DNA of 5,407 nt from JAAYPI01 sp036734385 (GTDB lineage Bacteria > Bacteroidota > Bacteroidia > Bacteroidales > Paludibacteraceae). The first letter of the stretch is position 1; each line of letters opens with the position of its first letter. The DNA is taken from NCBI GenBank assembly GCA_036734385.1, contig DAIMYQ010000059.1, positions 1 through 5,407 of the forward strand, read 5' to 3'. A program made the translations under genes and the position numbers. Shown piece after piece: positions 1 to 5,407 of the stretch. The notes under the pieces are model-generated. The model ran no database searches, was not told the DNA's origin, and saw only the letters and a program-made list of their open reading frames with translations.

Positions 1-37
1 GTGCAATAATAATCATTAATCCATGTGATTTTTTCAT
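1..37 (-). CDS. Possible 5' end of a downstream gene, cut by the window edge
   Basis: An ATG at 37-35 opens a frame that runs to the window edge without a stop: MKKSHGLMIIIA, 12 codons. A start with two lysines followed by a hydrophobic run resembles the beginning of a signal peptide or membrane anchor. It would be on the same strand as the large gene, starting 216 bp after its stop, a gap that suggests separate transcription. With only 12 codons the product cannot be named, and chance is a real alternative. Confidence 0.4.
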   Translation of the reverse strand, partial: MKKSHGLMIIIA

Positions 38-99
38 TGTCTGTTAAATATAAATCTGTTATTTATTGGTTTAATTTTTGCAGTATGCTTTTATCTGTT

Positions 100-200
100 G
101 GGGCGGATTTCCTGTCAAGGTACATAAAAATAGGAGCGGGCTACAATCCTTGAACAACCTACTATCCCGGCAATTTTTTATACCGCGTGTTACCGGTTTG
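100..200. repeat. GC-richer, REP-like intergenic segment downstream of the gene
   Basis: Within the AT-rich gap 38-253 this stretch is noticeably richer in G+C. It contains GGGGCGGATTTCC (100-112), a TCAAGG/CCTTGA inverted repeat (115-120 and 148-153), GGATT/AATCC (105-109 and 145-149), GGAGCGGGCT (133-142) and two CCGG tetramers (167-170, 193-196). GGAGCGGGCT-type motifs recall the dispersed intergenic repeats of Bacteroidota genomes; that resemblance is from memory. The segment lies just after the stop codon, where such repeats often act as transcript ends, but no classical stem plus U-run is present. Confidence 0.3.
188..198 (+). repeat. Left copy of an 11-bp inverted repeat flanking the gene
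   Basis: TGTTACCGGTT occurs here on the plus strand, 56 bp beyond the stop codon. The identical sequence occurs on the minus strand at 5314-5324, so the two copies point inwards at the gene. The left copy also lies in a short imperfect hairpin (ACCG 182-185 with CGGT 194-197). Confidence 0.45.
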
Positions 201-253
201 TGCTTTGTTTTGCTATTTCTTTCCTGTTTTATAGATTCTATTTGCGTTGAATT

Positions 254-3200
254 TTACTCCTTGTTGCAAACTACTAGTTTACCATCAATTATTTCAATTC
301 TATCACTCTTTATAAGTAAATCACAAGCTGCGTTAAAAGCCGTATTGATGTTTTGTCCTGAACTCTTAAAACCATAAACTTTTCTTGTTTCAGTCAATAA
401 ACCTTCTCGGTTTGTTCCAAAACAATGGACTATAATTTTAATCATTGCTGCTGCAATTTCTTCAACTGCTATATGATTTATATTTCGTGAGTTTGGCATT
501 TTTACAATGATTTTAGCATCTTTTGAGGGGTAAAGAAAATCACCTCTTCTATAAATATTATTTCCTAATTTACGTAAGGCATAATCCACTTCTCTTCGGA
601 TTTTAATAGTCGCTTTTTGATTACCATAAAGCGGAGCAACTTTTTGGCACAACAACTCATAATGTAAGGGATATTCATTTTTTACTGCTTCAAATACACA
701 ATCAGTTAGTTCTATATTTCCATAGGAATTGCGAGGCAAATTGCTAAAATTAGTTTCTATGTATGGGTCAAATTGATATGGGTTGATTTGCTGTTCTAAA
801 TCTATTGTGCGGTTATTTACTGTTATAAAATCATCAGTGTCGGTATTCTCTTTTTCTGCTACTCGTGAATCTAATATGCCGTGGTTAGAAATCGCATCAG
901 AAATTGCAGTTATTAAGTTTTTACCTTCAGTTATAGGGTCTTTAATCCAATCAGTAGACCAAATACGGTAAATTTTCCATCCCATATTTTCAAGTACATC
1001 TTGCCGAAGTCGGTCTCTTTCTCGGGCTGTTCGTGCTGAATGATATGCAGCTCCATCGCATTCAATTCCTAAAACATATATTCCGCTTAATGTCGGATGT
1101 TTCACAGCCATATCAATGCGATAGCCCGAACAACCTACTTGTGTGGCAAGTTTGTATCCTTTACGGTCAAGAAAATTATAAACGGCTTCTTCAAATGGTG
1201 AATCGTGCCAAGTAAGATCGCTTTCAGTAGTAGTTCTTACAAGAGAATTTATACCGTTAAGAGCAAAGTCTATATATCCTCTTAATAATTTTGGACCATC
1301 AGAGGAAATTCTTTCAATTTCAATGTCTGTCGGCATAATTGAACCAACAAGTTTAATATTAAATTTAGCACGAGTGATTGCCACATTTAATCTGCGTTCA
1401 CCACCTGATTTACTCAAAGGACCAAAAATCATACTCATTTTTCCATTTGTATCTTTTGCATAACCAATACTAAAAATTATTGTATCTCTTTCATCCCCTT
1501 GAACATTTTCAAGATTTTTTATAAAAAATGGCTCGTTTGTTTCTTCGTTAAAGAAATGCTCATATTGTTGATTCCGAAGTCGCATTGAACGAATTTCTGT
1601 ATCAATTGCTTGTTGCTGCACCTCACCGAAAGCAATAATTCCTAAACTACGATTAGGTTGTTTCCTAAAATGCTCAAAAACAAGTTCGGCGACTTTTTTA
1701 GCTTCGGGCACATTACCTGCTTTACCTCCTCTGTCGTAAAATCCTTCATTGACAAAAATATATTCTACACCATAGTCTTTTGTATTTTCTTGATTAGAAG
1801 GAAAAGTAATAAGGTTATTTCTGTATATTTTTGCATTGGAAAAAGCAATCAAGTGTTCGTGTCTACTACGATAATGCCATAGTAAAGTTCTTTCAGGTAA
1901 TAAATTAGCTTCGTCAAGAATTGATTCGTATGCGTTGCTATCGTCCTCTTCATCTTCAACATCGTATTCAACATCGGAAGTCGAAGCTGTAAAGAAATTT
2001 GTAGGTGGAAGCTGTTTACTATCTCCCGCAATAATAACTTGTTTTCCTCTAAAAATAGCACCTATTGCATTTTCTGTACAGACTTGTGAAGCTTCATCAA
2101 ATATCACTGTGTCAAACATATATGTGTCAGCTTCGAGAAACAAACTAACCGAAAGTGGCGACATCATTAAACAGGGCTTTAGGGTAAGTAACAAATTGGG
2201 AATTTCCTTAAATAGTTTTCTGACAGGCATAATTTTACGCTGTTTATTCATTTCACGTTTAAGAATACCTATTTCATCGAAACCACTTGTAAAGTGGTTC
2301 ATTTGTGGCAAACTGTTAATTAATTTACTCCTGATAATTGCTTTAGAAATAGCAAATTGAAGTTTATCAAGTTCTGAAAATTCGCTAATTGTACTTTCGT
2401 GTGTTCGTCGTCTGAAACTTAAAACAGCAGGGTAATTTGGCAATACTGCGTCAAGCCATAATCGAAAAAATCTTTTTTTGAAACACGGAATAATATTGTT
2501 TTTATCAATATGTAACTCATCAATTTTTGAAATATAATTTTCTAAGCCTTCATTCTTACAATTTTCTCTTGCATTACGAAAATCAATCCATTCTTCAAGC
2601 AAGAATAAATTACTCTTGCATCTTTCTAATTTATCCTGCAAAGCAGGTAAAGAAAGATTTTTGATTTTTTCTTTTTCGCCAAATAACGATAAAAACCATT
2701 GAAATTCAATATCAATATTGTTTAGTGTTGATTGAATTTCAGCAGAATATTTATCACATAATTTTATTGTTTGAGGTTTAGAACAAACAGATTCAACAAA
2801 GTTTACATTCAAACCATATTCCTTAACTTGTTGCCTAAAGCTTGTCGCCCAAATTAATGACTTTCTAATTTCTTCCCAATGAGTTTCTATTCCTTTGTAC
2901 AGAAATTGATAATGTGCTGTTAGATTATTTTCTTCTTGTTTTAATGTTTCAGCGATATTCAGCATATCAATCAATAAAAAGTCCGCATTGTACAATGCTT
3001 TATATGCTGTAAAATAATTGTCAATTAATATAAAATCTGTTTCTTCAGCATCATATAAACTCCCGAAATAGTTAGTCAATTCTATTTTATGGTCTGAAAA
3101 CCATTTTGTAAGTTCAGAGAAAGTGCGGAGTTTTGTAATTATATCCAACACCATTTCGTCTGTTACTTTTCTGACAATAGTTTTGTAATGAACTTTAATT

Positions 3201-5251
3201 GTCTTTTTATCATCCCTGTAACTTTTTTTGAAATATTTGAAGAATGTGGTATATTCTGTTTTGTAGCGATTATAAATTGCTTGAAAATCTATATCAAATA
3301 TGTTATTTTCAAATTGTGAAACAATTGTCTCTTGTAATACTTTTAATTTCTCGGCTTGTTCTTTTGCCTCTTCGAATAAAGAAAAAAGACGAGTGTCTGT
3401 TAAACACCATTTTGAATATGGCAATTTTGACAAAACCGATTTTACCTTTTCAATTTCATTTTTTATACTAATCGTATCGACTAAGTTTGTTGTATTTAAA
3501 TTACTTATCTCATTGTCGTTTTTAGAAATGATTTGATATTGTGCTTCAAGTTCATTTTGTTTCTGTAAAAACAATGATTTCCTTACCTCACATCTAGATA
3601 TTTCGTCAAACAAAGGTGTAATTTCAGTTTCTGTAATCCACGAAATAGGAATAATAGGGGATTGTCTTGCAATGTCAAGGATTGGAATTAGTTGTTGTAA
3701 TGCTGTGTATGAGTTTTTCCACTGCAATCCTAACTCTTCATATGTTTGTTTAATTTTCTGTGTCGCATTGCTAACTTTAGGTGTGAGATTAGAAAGGTTT
3801 GCCCCAACATCGTGGCGTAATTCGTTATTTAGAGCTGCAACGATTGCTCCATTCCAAGGATTATTTGAATAATCCTCACTCATTTTTCCAATAGTACCTA
3901 AGAATTGCTCTAACAAATACAATTGTTTGTTATAATGCTCTTTTGTGATTTTGTCAACGTCTTCTATTGAGAAAATAATTTCATCATAAGAATCTAAATG
4001 TGCAAGAATACTATTTGCTTCAAAAATTGTTTTATCTAATGGTGCAATTTTAGCAACAAGTTGATTTGCATAATTATTTAGTTTTTCTTTGTCTGATTGC
4101 AGTGCATCAAGTTTTTGATATGCTTCATCGCTTAATTGAACTTTTTTTTCCGCCATTTTAAGAACACTACTTAATTGGTCTAATACGGCTCGCTTATTGG
4201 CTTTATGGCTATGTAGAATTAAGCAAAAATCGTCAAGTTCAGCATTTGTCAATCTTCTATGTACAACTTCAAGAGCTGCCATTTTTTCGGAAACAAACAA
4301 TACTTTTTTTCCATCAGCAAGACATTCTGAAATGATATTTGTAATAGTTTGACTTTTACCAGTTCCCGGAGGTCCTTGTAAAACAAAACTGATTCCTTTC
4401 TTAGCACAGAGTATCGCATCCTGCTGACTTGAATCAGCATCTACAACCTGAAAAACCTGTGTGGGTTTTAAGTGTTTGTCAAAATCAAAATCAATAATTT
4501 CTTCTGGTATTTTTTCACAAGCCTTTGGATCGCCACTTATTGCTCTGACAATAGAATTTTGCTTAATTTTGTCTTTATGCCGAAGTAAATCATTGTACAT
4601 ATTGATTTTAAGAAAAGACAGCAAGCTCAAACTAACATCAAAACTTACTTTCCATTGATTGTTTGCAACAATCTTTCTTATATCTTCAAAATAGCGGCTC
4701 ATGTCGATATCATCATTAAAGTCAGGCAGGGTAATCCCAAAATCATTTTCTAATTTGTGACAAAGAGTTGGATTTAACACAATTTCATCTTCGTGAAGTG
4801 AAAGTATGTATGGTGAAGCTATGGATTCAACAGTCAGATTTACAGGAACAAGAATAATAGGAGAATTGAAAAAAATATCAGAATTTTTCGATTCGCTCCA
4901 TTTCAAAAAGCCGAATGATAAATATAGAATATTTGTCCCTTGTTCTTCGTTTGCAGTTTTTGCTTTATCTCTCAAACTTCTCAAAGTCTTCTGCATTTCT
5001 TTGATTGTTTGATTTGTTTCTACACTATAGGAATATTCATCAAATAAATCATTTGAGAACTCGTCAAAATACGGAAATTCCAACGATTTTTCATCTTGTA
5101 CAAATGTTTTCCAAAGCGAAACACAGTCCGGCTTTAATATTTGCAAACTTGATCGCTTTGTTTCTTTGTAGTTCAATAAGCGATTTCTCTTGCCTAAATC
5201 CAGCAACTTGTTTTTCCACTTTTCAATTTTAAACTCAATATCAATTGCCAT
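254..5251 (-). CDS. hhe: DUF4011 - SF1 helicase - Vsr-like nuclease - DUF3320 protein (Hhe-type anti-phage defense protein)
   Basis: Probable single-protein anti-phage effector that couples ATP-driven nucleic-acid translocation to DNA cleavage in the cytoplasm; no signal peptide or membrane segment is seen. Seen, in order: DUF4011 (about 5-270) with LLDLGKRNRLLNY at 16-28, LYLSFGFLKW at 109-118 and SPIILVPV at 130-137; Walker A GPPGTGKS at 293-300 (K299); a long helical insertion; KPCLMMSPLSV at 1025-1035; Walker B DEASQ at 1052-1056; GDSKQLPP at 1076-1083; HYRSR at 1126-1130; QGDERD at 1251-1256; NVAITRAK at 1289-1296; nuclease (about 1350-1440) with E1354/E1355, D1380 and ECDG at 1397-1400; DUF3320 (about 1520-1575) and a winged-helix-like tail to 1662. 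These are UPF1-like SF1 motifs and the length suits the family. The ATG is the earliest possible start: an in-frame TAG lies three codons upstream. The frame is intact. The hhe name rests on architecture and recalled family descriptions, not a search; the defense role is therefore inferred. Confidence 0.93.
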   Translation of the reverse strand: MAIDIEFKIEKWKNKLLDLGKRNRLLNYKETKRSSLQILKPDCVSLWKTFVQDEKSLEFPYFDEFSNDLFDEYSYSVETNQTIKEMQKTLRSLRDKAKTANEEQGTNILYLSFGFLKWSESKNSDIFFNSPIILVPVNLTVESIASPYILSLHEDEIVLNPTLCHKLENDFGITLPDFNDDIDMSRYFEDIRKIVANNQWKVSFDVSLSLLSFLKINMYNDLLRHKDKIKQNSIVRAISGDPKACEKIPEEIIDFDFDKHLKPTQVFQVVDADSSQQDAILCAKKGISFVLQGPPGTGKSQTITNIISECLADGKKVLFVSEKMAALEVVHRRLTNAELDDFCLILHSHKANKRAVLDQLSSVLKMAEKKVQLSDEAYQKLDALQSDKEKLNNYANQLVAKIAPLDKTIFEANSILAHLDSYDEIIFSIEDVDKITKEHYNKQLYLLEQFLGTIGKMSEDYSNNPWNGAIVAALNNELRHDVGANLSNLTPKVSNATQKIKQTYEELGLQWKNSYTALQQLIPILDIARQSPIIPISWITETEITPLFDEISRCEVRKSLFLQKQNELEAQYQIISKNDNEISNLNTTNLVDTISIKNEIEKVKSVLSKLPYSKWCLTDTRLFSLFEEAKEQAEKLKVLQETIVSQFENNIFDIDFQAIYNRYKTEYTTFFKYFKKSYRDDKKTIKVHYKTIVRKVTDEMVLDIITKLRTFSELTKWFSDHKIELTNYFGSLYDAEETDFILIDNYFTAYKALYNADFLLIDMLNIAETLKQEENNLTAHYQFLYKGIETHWEEIRKSLIWATSFRQQVKEYGLNVNFVESVCSKPQTIKLCDKYSAEIQSTLNNIDIEFQWFLSLFGEKEKIKNLSLPALQDKLERCKSNLFLLEEWIDFRNARENCKNEGLENYISKIDELHIDKNNIIPCFKKRFFRLWLDAVLPNYPAVLSFRRRTHESTISEFSELDKLQFAISKAIIRSKLINSLPQMNHFTSGFDEIGILKREMNKQRKIMPVRKLFKEIPNLLLTLKPCLMMSPLSVSLFLEADTYMFDTVIFDEASQVCTENAIGAIFRGKQVIIAGDSKQLPPTNFFTASTSDVEYDVEDEEDDSNAYESILDEANLLPERTLLWHYRSRHEHLIAFSNAKIYRNNLITFPSNQENTKDYGVEYIFVNEGFYDRGGKAGNVPEAKKVAELVFEHFRKQPNRSLGIIAFGEVQQQAIDTEIRSMRLRNQQYEHFFNEETNEPFFIKNLENVQGDERDTIIFSIGYAKDTNGKMSMIFGPLSKSGGERRLNVAITRAKFNIKLVGSIMPTDIEIERISSDGPKLLRGYIDFALNGINSLVRTTTESDLTWHDSPFEEAVYNFLDRKGYKLATQVGCSGYRIDMAVKHPTLSGIYVLGIECDGAAYHSARTARERDRLRQDVLENMGWKIYRIWSTDWIKDPITEGKNLITAISDAISNHGILDSRVAEKENTDTDDFITVNNRTIDLEQQINPYQFDPYIETNFSNLPRNSYGNIELTDCVFEAVKNEYPLHYELLCQKVAPLYGNQKATIKIRREVDYALRKLGNNIYRRGDFLYPSKDAKIIVKMPNSRNINHIAVEEIAAAMIKIIVHCFGTNREGLLTETRKVYGFKSSGQNINTAFNAACDLLIKSDRIEIIDGKLVVCNKE
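265..700 (-). other. DUF3320 and C-terminal winged-helix-like segment (residues about 1518-1663)
   Basis: After a poorly conserved linker (about 1445-1494), the segment with PLHYELLCQKVAPLYGNQ (1528-1545) and GDFLY (1570-1574) matches the DUF3320 pattern seen at the C-terminus of this family. A second segment (about 1592-1662, including EEIAAAM, a GF-x(4)-N turn and DGKLV) has the helix-helix-helix-strand rhythm of a winged helix. Both would suit DNA binding or docking. The assignment of the second segment is from pattern only. Confidence 0.7.
930..1204 (-). other. Vsr / REase_MTES_1575-like PD-(D/E)xK nuclease domain (residues about 1350-1440)
   Basis: The pattern FEEAVYNFLDRKGY (1353-1366), QVGCSGYRID (1371-1380), GIECDGAAYHS (1395-1405), RERDRLR (1410-1416) and GWKIYRIWSTDW (1424-1435) is the typical layout of the Vsr-like endonuclease fold fused to DUF4011 helicases. 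Likely metal-binding or catalytic residues are D1380, E1397 and D1399, with E1354 or E1355 from the first helix and H1404 close by. All are intact, so a cutting activity is expected. Whether it nicks or makes double-strand breaks, and what it recognises, cannot be read from the sequence. Confidence 0.88.
1360..4430 (-). other. UPF1-like superfamily 1 helicase core (residues about 274-1298), split by a long insertion
   Basis: All principal SF1 motifs are readable: Q-like SSQQ (274-277), I GPPGTGKS (293-300), Ia VLFVSEKMAALEV (317-329), II DEASQ (1052-1056), III GDSKQLPP (1076-1083), IV-like WHYRSR (1125-1130), V QGDERD (1251-1256) and VI NVAITRAK (1289-1296, R1294 as likely arginine finger). 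DEASQ and the QG-E-D form of motif V are typical of the AAA_11/AAA_12 (UPF1-like, SF1B) group, whose studied members usually move 5' to 3'. A short acidic stretch (D1093-D1104) follows motif III and is probably a surface loop. No motif is degraded, so ATPase activity is expected. Confidence 0.92.
2270..4150 (-). other. Long helical/coiled-coil insertion between helicase motifs Ia and II (residues about 368-995)
   Basis: About 630 residues between the DLDQL-like end of RecA domain 1 and the conserved block starting LKREMNKQRK (997-1006) are rich in Leu, Lys, Glu, Asn and Ile with heptad-like spacing, suggesting long helices. Two aromatic-basic blocks stand out: FFKYFKKSYRDDKK (670-683) and CFKKRFFRLWLDAVL (923-937). 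Similar blocks are recalled from other DUF4011 helicases. No enzymatic motif was recognised. It may be an arm that grips DNA or controls the nuclease; that is inference. Confidence 0.6.
4440..5240 (-). other. DUF4011 domain (protein residues about 5-270)
   Basis: N-terminal domain of the large protein. The diagnostic block W12..LLDLGKRNRLLNY is at residues 12-28, followed by LYLSFGFLKW (109-118) and SPIILVPVNL (130-139), all typical of DUF4011 proteins. This domain regularly precedes UPF1-like helicase cores in large defense-associated proteins. Its molecular role is not established; substrate sensing or positioning is a guess. The domain ends shortly before the Q-motif-like SSQQ at 274-277, just ahead of Walker A. 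Confidence 0.85.
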
Positions 5252-5282
5252 AAATCTCTATTATCTTTTCATTTTTCTTTTC

Positions 5283-5312
5283 TGCTAAATCTTGCACGAT
5301 CTTTTTTTAGCA
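5283..5312 (-). other. Stem-loop in the predicted 5' untranslated leader
   Basis: On the minus strand TGCTAAA (5312-5306) pairs with TTTAGCA (5289-5283), a 7-bp stem with a 16-nt A-rich loop, ending 31 nt before the start codon. It is not a terminator, because no U-run follows on the transcribed strand. The stem is AT-rich and only moderately stable; it may have no function. Confidence 0.25.
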
Positions 5313-5313
5313 T

Positions 5314-5324
5314 AACCGGTAACA
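5314..5324 (-). repeat. Right copy of the 11-bp inverted repeat flanking the gene
   Basis: Read on the minus strand this is TGTTACCGGTT, identical to plus-strand 188-198, and it lies 63 nt upstream of the start codon. It sits between the 16-bp palindrome and the leader stem-loop. It may mark one end of a cassette, or be a regulatory site that happens to recur. Confidence 0.45.
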
Positions 5325-5331
5325 AAATATT

Positions 5332-5347
5332 ATGTGCAATTGCACAT
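5332..5347. promoter_or_regulatory. Perfect 16-bp palindrome in the gene leader (possible operator)
   Basis: ATGTGCAATTGCACAT equals its own reverse complement over all 16 bases. It lies about 14 nt downstream of the candidate -7 box and starts about 80 nt upstream of the start codon, so it falls at or just after the predicted transcription start. A dimeric repressor bound here could block initiation. With no central loop it fits a protein-binding site better than an RNA hairpin. No regulator gene is in the window. Confidence 0.5.
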
Positions 5348-5360
5348 TCCCCCACTCGCC

Positions 5361-5392
5361 CAAAATTAACATTTATTTTAAATTGCCGCAAT
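5361..5392 (-). promoter_or_regulatory. Candidate Bacteroidota-type promoter of the helicase-nuclease gene
   Basis: On the minus strand, TAATTTTG (5368-5361) is a full match to the Bacteroidota -7 consensus TAnnTTTG. ATTG (5392-5389) lies 20 nt upstream and matches three of four bases of the -33 box TTTG. Transcription would start near 5354-5356, giving a leader of roughly 100 nt. In AT-rich DNA such matches arise by chance, so only the position and spacing support it. Confidence 0.4.
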
Positions 5393-5398
5393 TATTGC
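5388..5398. promoter_or_regulatory. 11-bp palindrome overlapping the candidate -33 box
   Basis: GCAATTATTGC is an inverted repeat of GCAAT around a single central T. It shares the half-site GCAAT with the 16-bp palindrome at 5332-5347, and the centres are about 53 bp apart, close to five helical turns. It covers the candidate -33 element. The two sites could be bound by the same dimeric regulator; this is inference. Confidence 0.3.
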
Positions 5399-5407
5399 AT
5401 TGGTTTT

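Noticed and set aside
188..198. Integron attC site
   Set aside because: The GTTACCG and GTTATGC strings next to the flanking repeats do not match the attC core GTTRRRY properly, and no paired long imperfect hairpin was found.
162..200. Possible intrinsic terminator formed by CCGG or ACCG/CGGT pairs after the stop codon
   Set aside because: The stems are only 4 bp and no run of T follows on the transcribed minus strand, so a terminator call is not supported.
78..377. 99-codon plus-strand reading frame over the 3' end of the large gene
   Set aside because: It overlaps the conserved C-terminal coding region in antisense, has no recognisable domain, and starts within the repeat-like intergenic segment. 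Its hydrophobic stretch is explained by translating T-rich antisense DNA.
1935..2360. 141-codon plus-strand reading frame beginning with a serine run
   Set aside because: It is antisense to the helicase motif II-III region. The serine run is simply the complement of the acidic Asp/Glu loop codons, and no independent coding signal is seen.
5261..5272. Three-codon upstream frame Met-Lys-Arg before the large gene
   Set aside because: Such short frames arise easily in A-rich leaders; there is no attenuation-type codon bias and no ribosome binding site, so it is not listed as a gene.
1..5407. CRISPR array, tRNA, rRNA or insertion sequence
   Set aside because: No regularly spaced repeats, cloverleaf, rRNA-like segment or transposase reading frame was seen on either strand.

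Overview
The window is about one third G+C and is almost entirely filled by one very large minus-strand gene (254-5251). AT richness, the absence of a convincing Shine-Dalgarno sequence before the start, and an upstream match to the TAnnTTTG promoter type all point to a member of the Bacteroidota. This is an inference from composition and signals, not from a marker gene.

The gene encodes an intact 1665-residue protein with a clear order of parts: an N-terminal DUF4011 domain, a UPF1-like superfamily 1 helicase core split by a helical insertion of about 700 residues, a Vsr/MTES_1575-like PD-(D/E)xK nuclease domain, and C-terminal DUF3320 plus winged-helix-like segments. This matches the single-gene helicase-nuclease family known as Hhe (DUF4011-helicase-Vsr), which has been reported as anti-phage. 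All key helicase motifs and the acidic nuclease residues are present, so the protein looks functional.

Reading in the direction of transcription, 5407-5252 is the gene's leader. It holds a candidate promoter (5361-5392), a perfect 16-bp palindrome just downstream of it (5332-5347), a second palindrome over the -33 element (5388-5398), and a 7-bp stem-loop (5283-5312). After the stop codon, 253-38 is a 216-bp gap with repeat-like segments and no gene. At 37-1 a second minus-strand reading frame probably begins and leaves the window.

The gene appears to be a self-contained unit with its own promoter, and no partner gene is visible. Short blocks in the two flanks repeat in inverted orientation and in the same order towards the gene: TGCAATAAT, CGGCAATTT and TGTTACCGGTT. 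This hints that the gene may sit in a cassette with related ends, but the blocks are short and the idea is tentative. The system itself is a recognised family; the less explained parts are the leader architecture and the flanking repeats.
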